Shown in pieces: positions 35,084-44,827 of a DNA stretch of 64,000 nucleotides. Every line of letters begins with the position of its first letter. The first letter of the stretch is position 1. The notes below the pieces were generated by a model. That model did no database searches. It was given only the letters and a program-made list of their open reading frames with translations, and had not been told where the DNA came from. This DNA is from Bradyrhizobium jicamae (GTDB lineage: Bacteria; Pseudomonadota; Alphaproteobacteria; Rhizobiales; Xanthobacteraceae): positions 62,001 through 126,000 of the forward strand of contig NZ_JAFCJX010000011.1 of the NCBI RefSeq assembly GCF_018130695.1. The letters run 5' to 3'. Both the position numbers and the translations under genes were made by a program.

Positions 35084-35172
35084 CGTAGCCCGGATGGAGT
35101 GCAGCGCAATCCGGGGCCGCATCATCCGCGGAGAAACTTTCCCGGATTTCGCTTCGCTCCATCCGGGCTACG
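35084..35172. repeat. Dispersed intergenic repeat (GTAGCCCGGATGGAG family)
   Basis: GTAGCCCGGATGGAGTGCAG is mirrored by TTCGCTCCATCCGGGCTAC, with inner CAATCCGGGG/TCCCGGATTTCG segments. It lies between the convergent CNT and cupin genes. Confidence 0.8.
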
Positions 35173-35192
35173 AAGCTACGAGATCTACGACG

Positions 35193-35729
35193 TCAGGCCT
35201 TCAACCCCACCGTCTTGAACTCTGCCGGCAGGATCACCTCCAGCAGCTCGACGTCGTCGGAGTAATCCAAAATCATGTGCTTGATCTTCGGCGGCTGGGT
35301 CCAGGCGCTGCCTTCTTTCATCAGCGTCTCGCCCTCGCCTTCCATGTAGGTCTTCACCCAGCCCTTGAGCACGTAGACCATCTGGAACTGGACGTCGTGG
35401 AAGTGCAGCTTCGACACTTCCTCCGGATTGCACGGGCCCTGCAGGCGGATGACATGCGCCTGCGCCAGACCATGCGATGCCGCGGCGATGCCGAGATCGC
35501 GATATTTGGCGTAGGCACGCAGGCCGTCGGCCTTGAAATCTTCCTCGCGGTGATGGCTGATCGCGATGCGCTGCTTCGGCCGCGCTTTCGCCTTCGGCTT
35601 GGCGGTCGAGACGCGGCCCTTCGATTTGATCGCCTTGCGCGCGGAGGATTTGGCCGCGGTCTTGTGCCCGGTCCATTTCTTCCTGACCGCCGTCTTGGCT
35701 GCGGGTCTTGATGCCGGCTTCTTGGCCAT
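35193..35729 (-). CDS. Cupin-domain protein with a basic histone-like N-terminal tail
   Basis: This 178-residue protein is a single cupin barrel (about residues 75-170) with metal-type ligands in KLHFHDVQFQMVYVLKG (His-x-His and Gln) and a second cupin motif region near IKHMILDYSDD. The first 55 residues are a Lys/Ala/Arg-rich tail (AKKPASRPAAKTAVRKKW, KAKARPKQR) like that of histone H1-type bacterial proteins. A GGGAGG site precedes the ATG at 35729. It lies between two repeats. The barrel suggests a small-molecule sensor or enzyme, and the tail suggests nucleic-acid contact; neither is proven. Confidence 0.85.
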   Translation of the reverse strand: MAKKPASRPAAKTAVRKKWTGHKTAAKSSARKAIKSKGRVSTAKPKAKARPKQRIAISHHREEDFKADGLRAYAKYRDLGIAAASHGLAQAHVIRLQGPCNPEEVSKLHFHDVQFQMVYVLKGWVKTYMEGEGETLMKEGSAWTQPPKIKHMILDYSDDVELLEVILPAEFKTVGLKA

Positions 35730-35779
35730 GCTTGCCTCCCTGATGATTTCATGACGGAGGCTAACACGGATTGCGGTCT

Positions 35780-35872
35780 GTAGGGTGGGCAAAGCAGCGC
35801 AAGCGACGTGCCCACCATTCCCGGTGTGCTCGCGAGGGTGGGCACGGCGCTACGCGCCTTTGCCCACCCTAC
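35780..35872. repeat. Dispersed intergenic repeat (GTAGGGTGGGCAAAG family), copy 4
   Basis: GTAGGGTGGGCAAAGCAG and CGCCTTTGCCCACCCTAC are the inverted ends, with inner GTGCCCACC and GGGTGGGCAC arms. It lies between the cupin and usg genes. Confidence 0.85.
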
Positions 35873-35883
35873 AAGATCGAGCC

Positions 35884-36174
35884 TCAGTGCAACCTGAAGA
35901 CGCCGTCGACGGCGCGCATCTCGGCCGGCTTGACCAGCTTGGAGTGCGCCACCGTCACCGAGAACAGCGGCCCCTCGAGTTTCTCCTGCCAGAACGCGAG
36001 GAAGTCCTGCAGCGCCGGGAATTTCGGGAACAGATCGTAGTTCTGCCAGACATAGGTCTGCAGCAACGAGGGATGATCCGGCATCCGGTAGAGAATTTGC
36101 GCCGTCGTCAGCCCGTACCCCAGCAACTGTTTCCGGAAGTCGTCGGAAACAACCCCACCAACCCGCGAGACCAT
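35884..36174 (-). CDS. usg: Usg family protein
   Basis: This 96-residue protein matches the Usg family, first seen beside tryptophan genes in Caulobacter: FRKQLLGYGLTTAQILYRMP, then LLQTYVWQNYDLFPKFP and FSVTVAHSKLVKPAEMRAVD. Usg was once proposed to assist phosphoribosylanthranilate isomerase, but its function is not established. Here it is divergent from groESL with about 380 bp between. There is no trp gene nearby, so it is separated from its historical context. Confidence 0.9.
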   Translation of the reverse strand: MVSRVGGVVSDDFRKQLLGYGLTTAQILYRMPDHPSLLQTYVWQNYDLFPKFPALQDFLAFWQEKLEGPLFSVTVAHSKLVKPAEMRAVDGVFRLH

Positions 36175-36322
36175 GCCAACCTCCTGTGACGGAGCGCATT
36201 CATTGGGGTGGCCGACCTGCCGGACACCCCGGCCAAGATTGCGCTCACATGAGAGAAATGTGACGCACGCGACTAACTCATCACAAGCCCAAATGTTTAA
36301 TGAGTTGTTGAAATTTCATGCG

Positions 36323-36349
36323 TTAGCAGCAGCTTACCGCACGTGCTAA
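36323..36349 (+). promoter_or_regulatory. Distal CIRCE-like element
   Basis: TTAGCAGCA-N9-ACGTGCTAA has the 9-9-9 geometry of CIRCE (TTAGCACTC-N9-GAGTGCTAA), with 6/9 and 7/9 matches to the consensus halves. It lies 134 bp upstream of the better promoter-proximal element. It is a candidate second HrcA site, possibly decayed. Confidence 0.55.
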
Positions 36350-36439
36350 TACGGGGTCGGCAGCCCCTCGGCATCGTTAAGAATGAAAAACAATTCTGGC
36401 AGCCGTGCCATCCGAGTGCCAAATTTTCTGCTAGAAGCC

Positions 36440-36471
36440 CTTGCCCGGCGCCCAAAGCTGGCCTATCTCAG
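36440..36471 (+). promoter_or_regulatory. RpoH-type heat-shock promoter of groESL
   Basis: CTTG at 36440-36443, an 18-base spacer and CCTATCTCAG at 36462-36471 match the alphaproteobacterial sigma-32 consensus CTTG-N17/18-CYTATNTNNG. The transcription start would be near 36476, just upstream of the proximal CIRCE. Confidence 0.7.
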
Positions 36472-36482
36472 CCGCGGCTGGA

Positions 36483-36509
36483 CTAGCACTCGCTAGTCTG
36501 GACTGCTAA
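36483..36509 (+). promoter_or_regulatory. CIRCE element (HrcA operator) of groESL
   Basis: CTAGCACTC-N9-GACTGCTAA differs from the CIRCE consensus at one position in each half. It lies just downstream of the predicted transcription start and 46 bp before groES, the classical repressing position for HrcA. No hrcA gene is in the window. Confidence 0.85.
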
Positions 36510-36554
36510 CGCTCCAAAAATCCGACAACATATGCAAATGCTTAGGAGGACTGC

Positions 36555-36869
36555 ATGAAATTCCGTCCGCTTCACGACCGCGTCGTGGTCAAGCGTATCG
36601 ACGCCGAAGAGAAGACTGCTGGCGGCATCATCATTCCGGACACTGCCAAGGAAAAGCCCTCCCAGGGCGAAGTCATCGCCGTCGGCCCGGGCGGCCGCGA
36701 CGAAGCTGGCAAGCTGATCCCCATCGACCTCAAGGTCGGCGACCGCGTCCTGTTCGGCAAGTGGTCGGGCACCGAGGTCAAGATCGACGGGCAGGACCTG
36801 TTGATCATGAAGGAAAGCGACATCATGGGCGTGCTCGACGTCCCCGCTTCCAAGAAGAAGGCCGCTTAA
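36555..36869 (+). CDS. groES: Co-chaperonin GroES
   Basis: This 104-residue protein is the Hsp10 co-chaperonin that caps GroEL. It begins MKFRPLHDRVVVKRIDAEEK, includes the mobile loop KTAGGIIIPDTAKEKPSQGE and ends in the usual YLIMKESDIMGVLDV-like segment (here DLLIMKESDIMGVLD). A strong AGGAGGA site precedes the ATG. It is the first gene of the groESL operon, 45 bp before groEL, and is controlled by an RpoH-type promoter and CIRCE. Bradyrhizobia carry several groESL copies; which paralogue this is cannot be fixed here. Confidence 0.98.
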   Translation: MKFRPLHDRVVVKRIDAEEKTAGGIIIPDTAKEKPSQGEVIAVGPGGRDEAGKLIPIDLKVGDRVLFGKWSGTEVKIDGQDLLIMKESDIMGVLDVPASKKKAA

Positions 36870-36914
36870 GCGCTTCTCCCCTCCAAAGATCAATTCTCAA
36901 GGAAGACAACTCAC

Positions 36915-38555
<1,641 letters not shown>

Positions 38556-38566
38556 GCGACGAAGTC

Positions 38567-38612
38567 GTCCCGGACGCGGTGCAGCGCGAAGCGGTGCACC
38601 GCAGAGCCGGGA
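38567..38612. repeat. Dispersed intergenic repeat (GTCCCGGACGCGGTGCAGC family)
   Basis: GTCCCGGACGCGGTGCAGCG is mirrored by CGGTGCACCGCAGAGCCGGGA. It is the same family, in the opposite orientation, as the right half of the composite at 32435. It lies between groEL and its terminator. Nothing else is seen in 38556-38879 apart from the terminator and the leader of the cyclase gene. Confidence 0.75.
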
Positions 38613-38637
38613 TCTCGCTCAACGACAACAAGATGCA

Positions 38638-38668
38638 AAACCCCGGCAGCGATGCCGGGGTTTTTGTT
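38638..38668 (+). terminator. Rho-independent terminator of groESL
   Basis: AAACCCCGGCA pairs with TGCCGGGGTTT around a GCGA tetraloop, followed by TTTGTTTTT. It lies about 80 bp beyond the groEL stop. Confidence 0.92.
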
Positions 38669-38879
38669 TTTGTGGGTATTTCAGTCCCTTGAACGGGCTC
38701 CTCCCTTCGTCCGGGATCGAGATGCCTGATTCCTTTGCAACAATGTGGCGGCGAGACGTTTTGACGAAGCGGGGCGGCAAATCTAAAACGGGTGCGGGAA
38801 TCCCCCGCGGTTAGAACAGAAGCCGCGGGATGAATGGTTGGGCCGCGGATGGGCACGAACGCGGCCAAGAGGACTCGAT

Positions 38880-41800
38880 TTGGGCATCGACGACTGGCTT
38901 TCAGAGATCGGCCTTCCGCAATATGCCGAGGCCTTCCACCAGAACGGGGTCGACCTCAGTGTCGTCCACGACCTGACGGATCATGATCTCGCGCAGCTCG
39001 GACTGCTGCTGGGCCACCGCCGCAAATTCCTGCGCGCCGTCGCCAATCTCGGGACTGCCGAGACGAACGCATTGCCGGAGCAGACCGCCACCCCACGCCG
39101 GGCCGATGCCGCCAACCGCCGCCAGCTCACCATCATGTTCTGCGACCTGGTCGGCTCGACGGCACTGTCGACGCGGCTCGATCCTGAAGATCTGCGCGAA
39201 ATCATCGGCGCCTATCAGCGCTGCTGCACCGACATCATCACCAGCGCCGGCGGCTTCATCGCGCGCTATCTGGGCGACGGCGTGCTCGCCTATTTCGGCT
39301 ATCCGCAGGCCCATGAGCATGACGCCGAGCGCGCCGTGAGGGCTGGCCTCTCGCTGGTCGAAGCGGTGCCGAAGCTGCAGACGCCGGCGCAGGCGCCGTT
39401 GCAGGTGCGCATCGGCATCGCGACCGGCCTCGTCGTGGTCGGCGACCTCGTGGGCGCAGGCTCGGCGGCCGAGCAGACCGTGATCGGCGAGACGCCGAAC
39501 CTGGCGGCGCGGCTGCAAGCCATGGCCGAACCCGGCTCCGTCGTGATCTCGTCCAGCACCCGCCGTCTGACGGCCGGTCTGATCGACTACCGCGAGATGG
39601 GCACCTTCGAGCTGAAAGGATTTGACGAGCCGGTCGAGGTGTGGCGGGCGCTCGGCGTCAGCGCCGCGGAAAACCGCTTCGAGGCGCTGCGCACCTCCAC
39701 GATGCCGCTGGTCAACCGCTTCGAGGAGGTCGACCTGCTGATGCGGCGCTGGCAGGCGGTGCATCATGGCGAGGGCTCGGTGGTGCTGCTGTCGGGCGAA
39801 GCCGGCATCGGCAAGTCGCGGATCGCGCAGAACCTGCTGGAGCGGCTGAGCAACGAGCCGCATACGCCGCTGCGCCAGTTCTGCTCGCCCTATCACCAGC
39901 ACACCGCGCTCTATCCCGTCATCACCCAGCTCGAGCGCACCGCCGGCTTTCGCCGCGACGACAAGGACGAGCAACGGCTGGCCAAGCTGGAGGCCGCGCT
40001 GGCACCGGCAACCCGCAGCCGCGGCGAGACCGTGTCGCTGCTCGCCGGCCTGTTGTCGATCCCGAACGGCGAAGCCTATCCGGCGCTCGACCTGACGCCG
40101 CAGAAGCGCAAGGAGAAGACCTTGCAGGCGCTGCTCGGTCAGGTCGAAGGGCTCGCGATGCGCCAGCCGCTGCTGCTGCTGCTCGAGGACATGCATTGGG
40201 CGGACCCGACCTCGCTCGAGCTGTTTGAGCAGATCATCGACCGCGCCCCTGCCCTGCCGATGCTGGCGATCGCGACCTTCCGCCCGGACTTCGTGCCGCC
40301 GTGGTCCGGCCGGCCGCAGGTCACGACGATCGGCCTCGATCGCCTGCAGCGCCGGCACTGCACCGAGATGATCTCGCACATCACCGCGCGCAAGAATTTG
40401 CCGCAGGAGGTCGCCGACCAGATCACCGAGCGGACCGACGGCGTGCCGCTGTTCGTGGAGGAGCTGACCAAGGCCGTGGTCGAGAGCGGCGCACTCGTCG
40501 AGCAGGACGATCGCTACATCGCGGTCGGTCCGGTGACGCAGCTCGCGATCCCGACCTCGCTCCAGGAATCGCTGCTGGCGCGGCTCGACCGGCTCGGACC
40601 GACCAGCAATGTGGCGCAGATCGCCGCGGCGATCGGCCGGCAATTCTCCTATGAATTGATCAGCGCCGTGACGGCGATGCCGCCGGCGGCGCTGGATGAG
40701 ACCTTGCAGCAGCTCGTCGATGCCGAGCTGATCTTCCAGCGCGGCAAACCGCCCGAGGCGGAATACACCTTCAAGCACGCGCTGGTGCAGGATACCGCCT
40801 ACGGCACCATGCTGCGGGGCCCCCGCCAGCAGGCGCACAGCCGCATCGCCGATACGCTCGAAGCGCAATTCCCCGACATCGTCGCGGCACAGCCCGCCTT
40901 GCTGGCCCGGCATCACACGGAAGCCGGACAGCCCGGGCGCGCCGTCGCCTATTGGCTGAAGGCCGGCCAGCAGGCGCTGGCGCGTTCGGCGATGATCGAG
41001 GCCGCCGCCCAGCTGCGCAAGGGATTGCAGGCGCTCGACGGCGTGCCCGATGGTGCCGAGCGGCGCAAGCAGGAGCTCGATCTGCAGCTTGGACTCGGTT
41101 TGGCGCTGATGGCCTTGAAGGGCTATTCGGCGCCCGAGGTCGGCGAGACGCTGGCGCGCGCCCGCGTGCTCGCCGAACAGATCGATCAGCCGCGCTACCT
41201 CTGGCCGGTGATCCTCGGCCAATCGTCGTTTCACCGGGTGCGTGGCGAGCACCGGCTCGCGCTCGCATTGGCCGAGCAGCTCGAGCATGTCGGCGAAGCG
41301 CGCCATGACATCGGAGCGCAACTGGTCGGCCGCTGGGCCAACGGACGCTCGCTGCTGTTCCTCGGCGACTTTGCCGGCGCGCGCGACTTGCTTGAGCGCT
41401 GCCACGGCCTCGCCGATCCCGCGCACCGCCGTGGCGTCTCCTCCGCCGACCCCTATGTGATGACGCTGACCTATCTCGCCTGGACCTTGGCAATGCTCGG
41501 CTTCCTCGACCAGGCCAGCGCGCGCTTGAGCGAAGCGCTGGCCGAGGCACGACGGCTCAACCATCCCCAGACGCTCGCCGACGTGCTGCTGTCGGCGCGT
41601 CCGGTCGAAGGCCTGACCGGCTCGCCGGACATGGAAACGCATGTGGCGGAGCTGATGGCGCTGTCGACCGAGCGCGGCTTCCCGCTGCATCTCGGCTGGG
41701 CCACGGCGTATCGCGGCGTGTCGCTGACCGCGCTCGGCGATGGCCAGGCCGCGCTGACGCAGATCCAGCACGCGATGGTGGCGATCCGGACCACCGGCGC

Positions 41801-42209
41801 CGTCACCGGCACGCCCGATCTGCTCCGGATGATCGCCGGCGCTCACGCCACCCTCGGCCAGACCACCGAGGGCCTGGATTGCCTGACCGAGGCCGAGCAG
41901 ATCATCGAGGTCACCGACGAGCGGTTCGGCGAGGCCGAACTGCATCGGCTGCGTGGCGATCTGCTCAACGCCGCCGGCGATCTCGCCGCGGCCGAAGCGA
42001 GCTATCATCAGGCCATCACGGTGGCGCGGCGGCAGAGCGCCAGGCCGTACGAATTGCGTGCATCGATCCGTCTCGCGCGTCTGTGGTGCACACAGGACCG
42101 CCACGTCGAGGCGCGCGATCTCCTGGCAAGCGTCTATGGCGCCTTCACCGAAGGATTCGATGCGCCCGACCTGCGGGAAGCCGGCGCCCTGCTCGAAGAG
42201 CTCGCCTGA
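38880..42209 (+). CDS. SAM domain - class III adenylate/guanylate cyclase - AAA ATPase - TPR protein
   Basis: This 1109-residue multidomain protein has a SAM domain (about 1-60, IDDWLSEIGLPQYAEAFHQN), a class III cyclase domain (about 80-255) with metal Asp residues in MFCDLVGSTALS and YLGDGVLAYFGYP, a STAND/AAA_16 ATPase with Walker A LSGEAGIGKSR (about 305) and Walker B LLLLLEDMHWADP (about 435), and a long TPR-like C-terminal half. Such proteins are thought to couple ligand or partner sensing to cyclic nucleotide production. The TTG at 38880 has an AGAGGA site six bases upstream and starts the SAM domain at residue 2; frame extends to 38838. Confidence 0.9.
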   Translation: MGIDDWLSEIGLPQYAEAFHQNGVDLSVVHDLTDHDLAQLGLLLGHRRKFLRAVANLGTAETNALPEQTATPRRADAANRRQLTIMFCDLVGSTALSTRLDPEDLREIIGAYQRCCTDIITSAGGFIARYLGDGVLAYFGYPQAHEHDAERAVRAGLSLVEAVPKLQTPAQAPLQVRIGIATGLVVVGDLVGAGSAAEQTVIGETPNLAARLQAMAEPGSVVISSSTRRLTAGLIDYREMGTFELKGFDEPVEVWRALGVSAAENRFEALRTSTMPLVNRFEEVDLLMRRWQAVHHGEGSVVLLSGEAGIGKSRIAQNLLERLSNEPHTPLRQFCSPYHQHTALYPVITQLERTAGFRRDDKDEQRLAKLEAALAPATRSRGETVSLLAGLLSIPNGEAYPALDLTPQKRKEKTLQALLGQVEGLAMRQPLLLLLEDMHWADPTSLELFEQIIDRAPALPMLAIATFRPDFVPPWSGRPQVTTIGLDRLQRRHCTEMISHITARKNLPQEVADQITERTDGVPLFVEELTKAVVESGALVEQDDRYIAVGPVTQLAIPTSLQESLLARLDRLGPTSNVAQIAAAIGRQFSYELISAVTAMPPAALDETLQQLVDAELIFQRGKPPEAEYTFKHALVQDTAYGTMLRGPRQQAHSRIADTLEAQFPDIVAAQPALLARHHTEAGQPGRAVAYWLKAGQQALARSAMIEAAAQLRKGLQALDGVPDGAERRKQELDLQLGLGLALMALKGYSAPEVGETLARARVLAEQIDQPRYLWPVILGQSSFHRVRGEHRLALALAEQLEHVGEARHDIGAQLVGRWANGRSLLFLGDFAGARDLLERCHGLADPAHRRGVSSADPYVMTLTYLAWTLAMLGFLDQASARLSEALAEARRLNHPQTLADVLLSARPVEGLTGSPDMETHVAELMALSTERGFPLHLGWATAYRGVSLTALGDGQAALTQIQHAMVAIRTTGAVTGTPDLLRMIAGAHATLGQTTEGLDCLTEAEQIIEVTDERFGEAELHRLRGDLLNAAGDLAAAEASYHQAITVARRQSARPYELRASIRLARLWCTQDRHVEARDLLASVYGAFTEGFDAPDLREAGALLEELA

Positions 42210-42318
42210 CCGCCGGCGTCACGCCGAATTGTGCGGCATCGTCAATTCAACCAATATTGACAGTCCCGGCGACTGGTTCGATTGTGTCGCGGCGGGATCA
42301 TATTGGAGGAAATGAATA

Positions 42319-42630
42319 ATGCGACAAATTATCAAGGGCGCCGACGCGGACGAGATCACCCATTTCTACCTGATCAGCCGTACCGAAAAAGGCCGGTCGC
42401 AGAGCGACGCCGACAAGAAGCGCGGCGCCAACGACGTCACCAAGGCGGTGCAGAAGGCCGGCGGCCAGTGCCGGCTCTACTCAACCCGCGGTTCGGCGCA
42501 CGACTATGTCAGCGTCATCACCGGCATCGGCCCGGCTGCAGCGATCCGGCTCGTCGAGGCCATCGAGAGCACCGGCGCCGTGAAGGCAACGCTGGTCTCC
42601 GGCCTCGAGATGTTCGGCGCCGCGCGCTGA
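42319..42630 (+). CDS. Small GYD-domain-like protein
   Basis: This 103-residue protein has a ferredoxin-like pattern resembling the GYD family: RSQSDADKKRGANDVTKAVQ helix, CRLYSTRGSAHDYVSVITG strand and a last GAVKATLVSGLEMF strand. GYD proteins have no known function. A GGAGGA site lies nine bases before the ATG at 42319, and a TTGACA box lies upstream at about 42258. A strong terminator follows. The family call is by pattern only. Confidence 0.6.
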   Translation: MRQIIKGADADEITHFYLISRTEKGRSQSDADKKRGANDVTKAVQKAGGQCRLYSTRGSAHDYVSVITGIGPAAAIRLVEAIESTGAVKATLVSGLEMFGAAR

Positions 42631-42657
42631 TCGGATCGCGCGTTTCCATCGCAATGC

Positions 42658-42690
42658 AAAGGGCCGCCCGTGGGCGGCCCTTTTTCTTTC
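42658..42690 (+). terminator. Rho-independent terminator
   Basis: AAAGGGCCGCCC pairs with GGGCGGCCCTTT through a CGTG turn, followed by TTCTTT. It ends the small GYD-like gene and lies just before the stop of the convergent dioxygenase gene. Confidence 0.9.
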
Positions 42691-42696
42691 ACGCGC

Positions 42697-43293
42697 TCAT
42701 GCCGTCAGCGTGGCGATACGGCGGTACATCACGTCGGTCCGCAGCACATATTTGCGCCCCGCGGAGACGGGATCGCCGCGATGCAGGATCGGGTGGTGGA
42801 ACAACAGCCCCATGCCCTTCGCCGGCGTGATGCGCAGCATTCCGCTGGTCCCGAAACCGAAGCCATCGTCGCTGAACGTCGTCGCGCCGCCTTCGAAGTC
42901 GTCGTTCAGGTAGACCATGAACGTGAACTGGCTGCGCTCGCCGTTCGGCCGCTCGAAATAACCGTCACGATGCCAATCGAACTGCTGCCCGATGTCGTAA
43001 CGGTAGAGTCGAAGCCGCTCGTTGAACGCCACTGGCCACCATCTCTGCTGAAAGCGGGGCGGCAGATCGTCGGCGAGCCGCTGATAAAGCGCCAGCGCCC
43101 GCGCCGGATCATCGATCATGACCCGGTTGTTGTTGCGCACGTCCTTCATCATGATCATCCCGCGCGAGGTGGTGATCGGTGCGTCCTCGAAACCGGTCGC
43201 CTCGCCAAGCGCGATATAGTCGTCGCATTCGGCCGCCGAGAGAAAGCCCGCGATGGTGGCGATGTTGTCCGCTCTCCAATAGATCTCAGCCAT
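42697..43293 (-). CDS. 2-oxoglutarate/Fe(II)-dependent oxygenase (prolyl 4-hydroxylase-like)
   Basis: This 198-residue protein is a double-stranded beta-helix oxygenase. The iron ligands are His and Asp in FDWHRDGYF (about 120) and a distal His in HHPILHRGDPV (about 168), with the 2-oxoglutarate Arg in GRKYVLRTDVMY. FMVYLNDDFEGGATTF is the family's core strand. It resembles the P4Hc group that hydroxylates proline or other side chains; the substrate is unknown. It lies downstream of the slipin gene on the same strand with about 75 bp between. Confidence 0.92.
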   Translation of the reverse strand: MAEIYWRADNIATIAGFLSAAECDDYIALGEATGFEDAPITTSRGMIMMKDVRNNNRVMIDDPARALALYQRLADDLPPRFQQRWWPVAFNERLRLYRYDIGQQFDWHRDGYFERPNGERSQFTFMVYLNDDFEGGATTFSDDGFGFGTSGMLRITPAKGMGLLFHHPILHRGDPVSAGRKYVLRTDVMYRRIATLTA

Positions 43294-43320
43294 AACAGGC
43301 TCCTGTCATGTGATGTCCGT

Positions 43321-43346
43321 GAAGGGCCGCGCGTGGGCGGCCCTTC
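43321..43346 (-). terminator. GC-rich hairpin between slipin and dioxygenase genes
   Basis: GAAGGGCCGC pairs with GCGGCCCTTC around a six-base loop. There is no T-run after it in the minus-strand direction, so it may be an attenuator or RNA 3'-end rather than a complete terminator for the slipin gene. Confidence 0.45.
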
Positions 43347-43367
43347 TGTCTTGTCACGCATTCTCTT

Positions 43368-44516
43368 TCAGGCGCTTTCGGGCGCCTTCAGGCGAACCAG
43401 CCTGGTGAGCAGCGCATCAAGGCCCTGCCCGTCGCCCGCATGCAGGTCGATGCGGCCGACCTTCTCGACCAGGCGCTCCAGCGACTCCAGCTCCTTGAGC
43501 CGGAGCAGCAGAGGGTTCTCTTCCATCAGCTTGGCGGTGTTCAGCAGTGAACGCGTCGCCGCGGTCTCCTCCTGGCGACGGATCAGGTTGGCCTTCGCCA
43601 CCCGCTCCGCCTCCACCACCTTGTTGACGAGCTCGCGGATCTCGCCGGGCAGGATCACGTCCTTCACACCGAGCTCCGTCACCTCGACACCGGACTCCGC
43701 GACGCGCTCACGGACGTATGCCCGCAGCTCGTCGTCGAGCGCAGCCTTCGCCGACAGCACCTCGTCGAGCGTGCGGCCGGCAACCGCCTCGCGGATCGCG
43801 AACTGCACCAGACGGTACAGCCACGCATCCACGTCGGGAACGCTGGCAACGACCTTCTCGGGATCGACGATCCGGCGGAACGCGGTCAGCGTCACGCGCA
43901 GCGCGATGCGATCCTTGGTCAGCATCTCCTGGGCCGTGATCTCGAGCACCTGGGGACGCAGGTCGAGGCGCTTCACCTCGATCTTGCGACCGGCGATCCA
44001 GAACGCGTGACGGCCAGGCGCCAAGCGCTCAACCAGCTTGCCCTCGACGGTGAGCAGACCGGCCTCGTGGTTCTCGATCACGGCCTCGGTGATGACACCA
44101 GCCCGGTTGGGCTGGATCATCGCCAGATGCTGTGCGGTGACGCGCGGCTGCTCGGCCACGTCGATGCGCTCGACCGTGACCGCAGTCACGACCTTCCAGT
44201 AGACGCGCAGCTGCCAGGGCGTCATCACCTGCGCGGGACGGCCGTCGAGGCTGACGATGGCGATCTCGTTCGCCTTCGTCTCCACCGCCTCGAACAGCTC
44301 CGCGGCGAGATCAGGACGCGCAGCCTTGATCACGGCGTAGCGATCCGCGGGGAATTCGGTCCCCACGACATTGTACACGCCGGCCACGAGCTCGTTGCGC
44401 AGGTCGAACAGGCGATGCTTCCCGGGCGCGAGCACACGCTCGAGCCGGCCGTTGCGTGTCAACAGCGCGCGCTCACCGTCCTTCACGGTCAGCTTGGTCA
44501 TCAGATGCCAGGTCAT
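43368..44516 (-). CDS. SPFH/Band-7 slipin family protein
   Basis: This 382-residue protein contains an SPFH (band 7) domain of the slipin type at about 160-300: LRPQVLEITAQEMLTKDRIA, ALRVTLTAFRRIVDP, LDEVLSAKAALDDELRAYV and VTELGVKDVILPGEIRELVN. The N-terminal part carries two similar beta units (GERALLTRNGRLERVLAPGK and HEAGLLTVEGKLVERLAPGR), which looks like an internal duplication. There is no clear N-terminal membrane anchor. A GGAGA site precedes the ATG at 44516. On the same strand upstream lie two tRNA-like sequences and a predicted pseudoknot, the setting proposed for Band-7 scaffolds of RNA-repair systems. Confidence 0.92.
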   Translation of the reverse strand: MTWHLMTKLTVKDGERALLTRNGRLERVLAPGKHRLFDLRNELVAGVYNVVGTEFPADRYAVIKAARPDLAAELFEAVETKANEIAIVSLDGRPAQVMTPWQLRVYWKVVTAVTVERIDVAEQPRVTAQHLAMIQPNRAGVITEAVIENHEAGLLTVEGKLVERLAPGRHAFWIAGRKIEVKRLDLRPQVLEITAQEMLTKDRIALRVTLTAFRRIVDPEKVVASVPDVDAWLYRLVQFAIREAVAGRTLDEVLSAKAALDDELRAYVRERVAESGVEVTELGVKDVILPGEIRELVNKVVEAERVAKANLIRRQEETAATRSLLNTAKLMEENPLLLRLKELESLERLVEKVGRIDLHAGDGQGLDALLTRLVRLKAPESA

Positions 44517-44782
44517 GGCACGTCTCCATCGTTTGCCGCCGGCCCATGGGCCGCGCAGCGGGTTTTCGTTGGCAAAGGACGTGAGGACGCGGACGCGACT
44601 TCCTGTAAGGCGCAGCGGGCCGTGGCTTGAGCTTGCGCGATGACGGGCGCACGCGCGCGATCGCGCGACAGAAGCCGCGCGGCCGTGCGGAGCCACCCGG
44701 CATCAGCGCAAGCGGCATCCACCGCGGCGCATAGCCGGTCTCACAGTGTCTTAAGTTCGGACGAAAAGCCTTTCGGCAAAAC

Positions 44783-44822
44783 GACCGGACTGCGACTGAA
44801 GCGCGCGTCCGGTCCCCTTCAG
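44783..44822 (-). ncRNA. Predicted H-type RNA pseudoknot upstream of the slipin gene
   Basis: On the minus strand, CTGAAG (44822-44817) pairs with CTTCAG (44801-44796), and GACCGGAC (44814-44807), inside that loop, pairs with GTCCGGTC (44790-44783). Connecting loops are 2, 5 and 5 bases. Both stems are perfect (6 and 8 bp). The arrangement meets the geometry of an H-type pseudoknot; alternatively the 8-bp stem forms alone as a terminator-like hairpin followed by GTTTTG. Confidence 0.5.
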
Positions 44823-44827
44823 AGGTA

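Noticed and set aside
38901..42104. A 1067-codon open frame on the minus strand
   Set aside because: It is antisense to the SAM-cyclase-ATPase-TPR gene, has no recognisable domain, and is explained by the high GC content.
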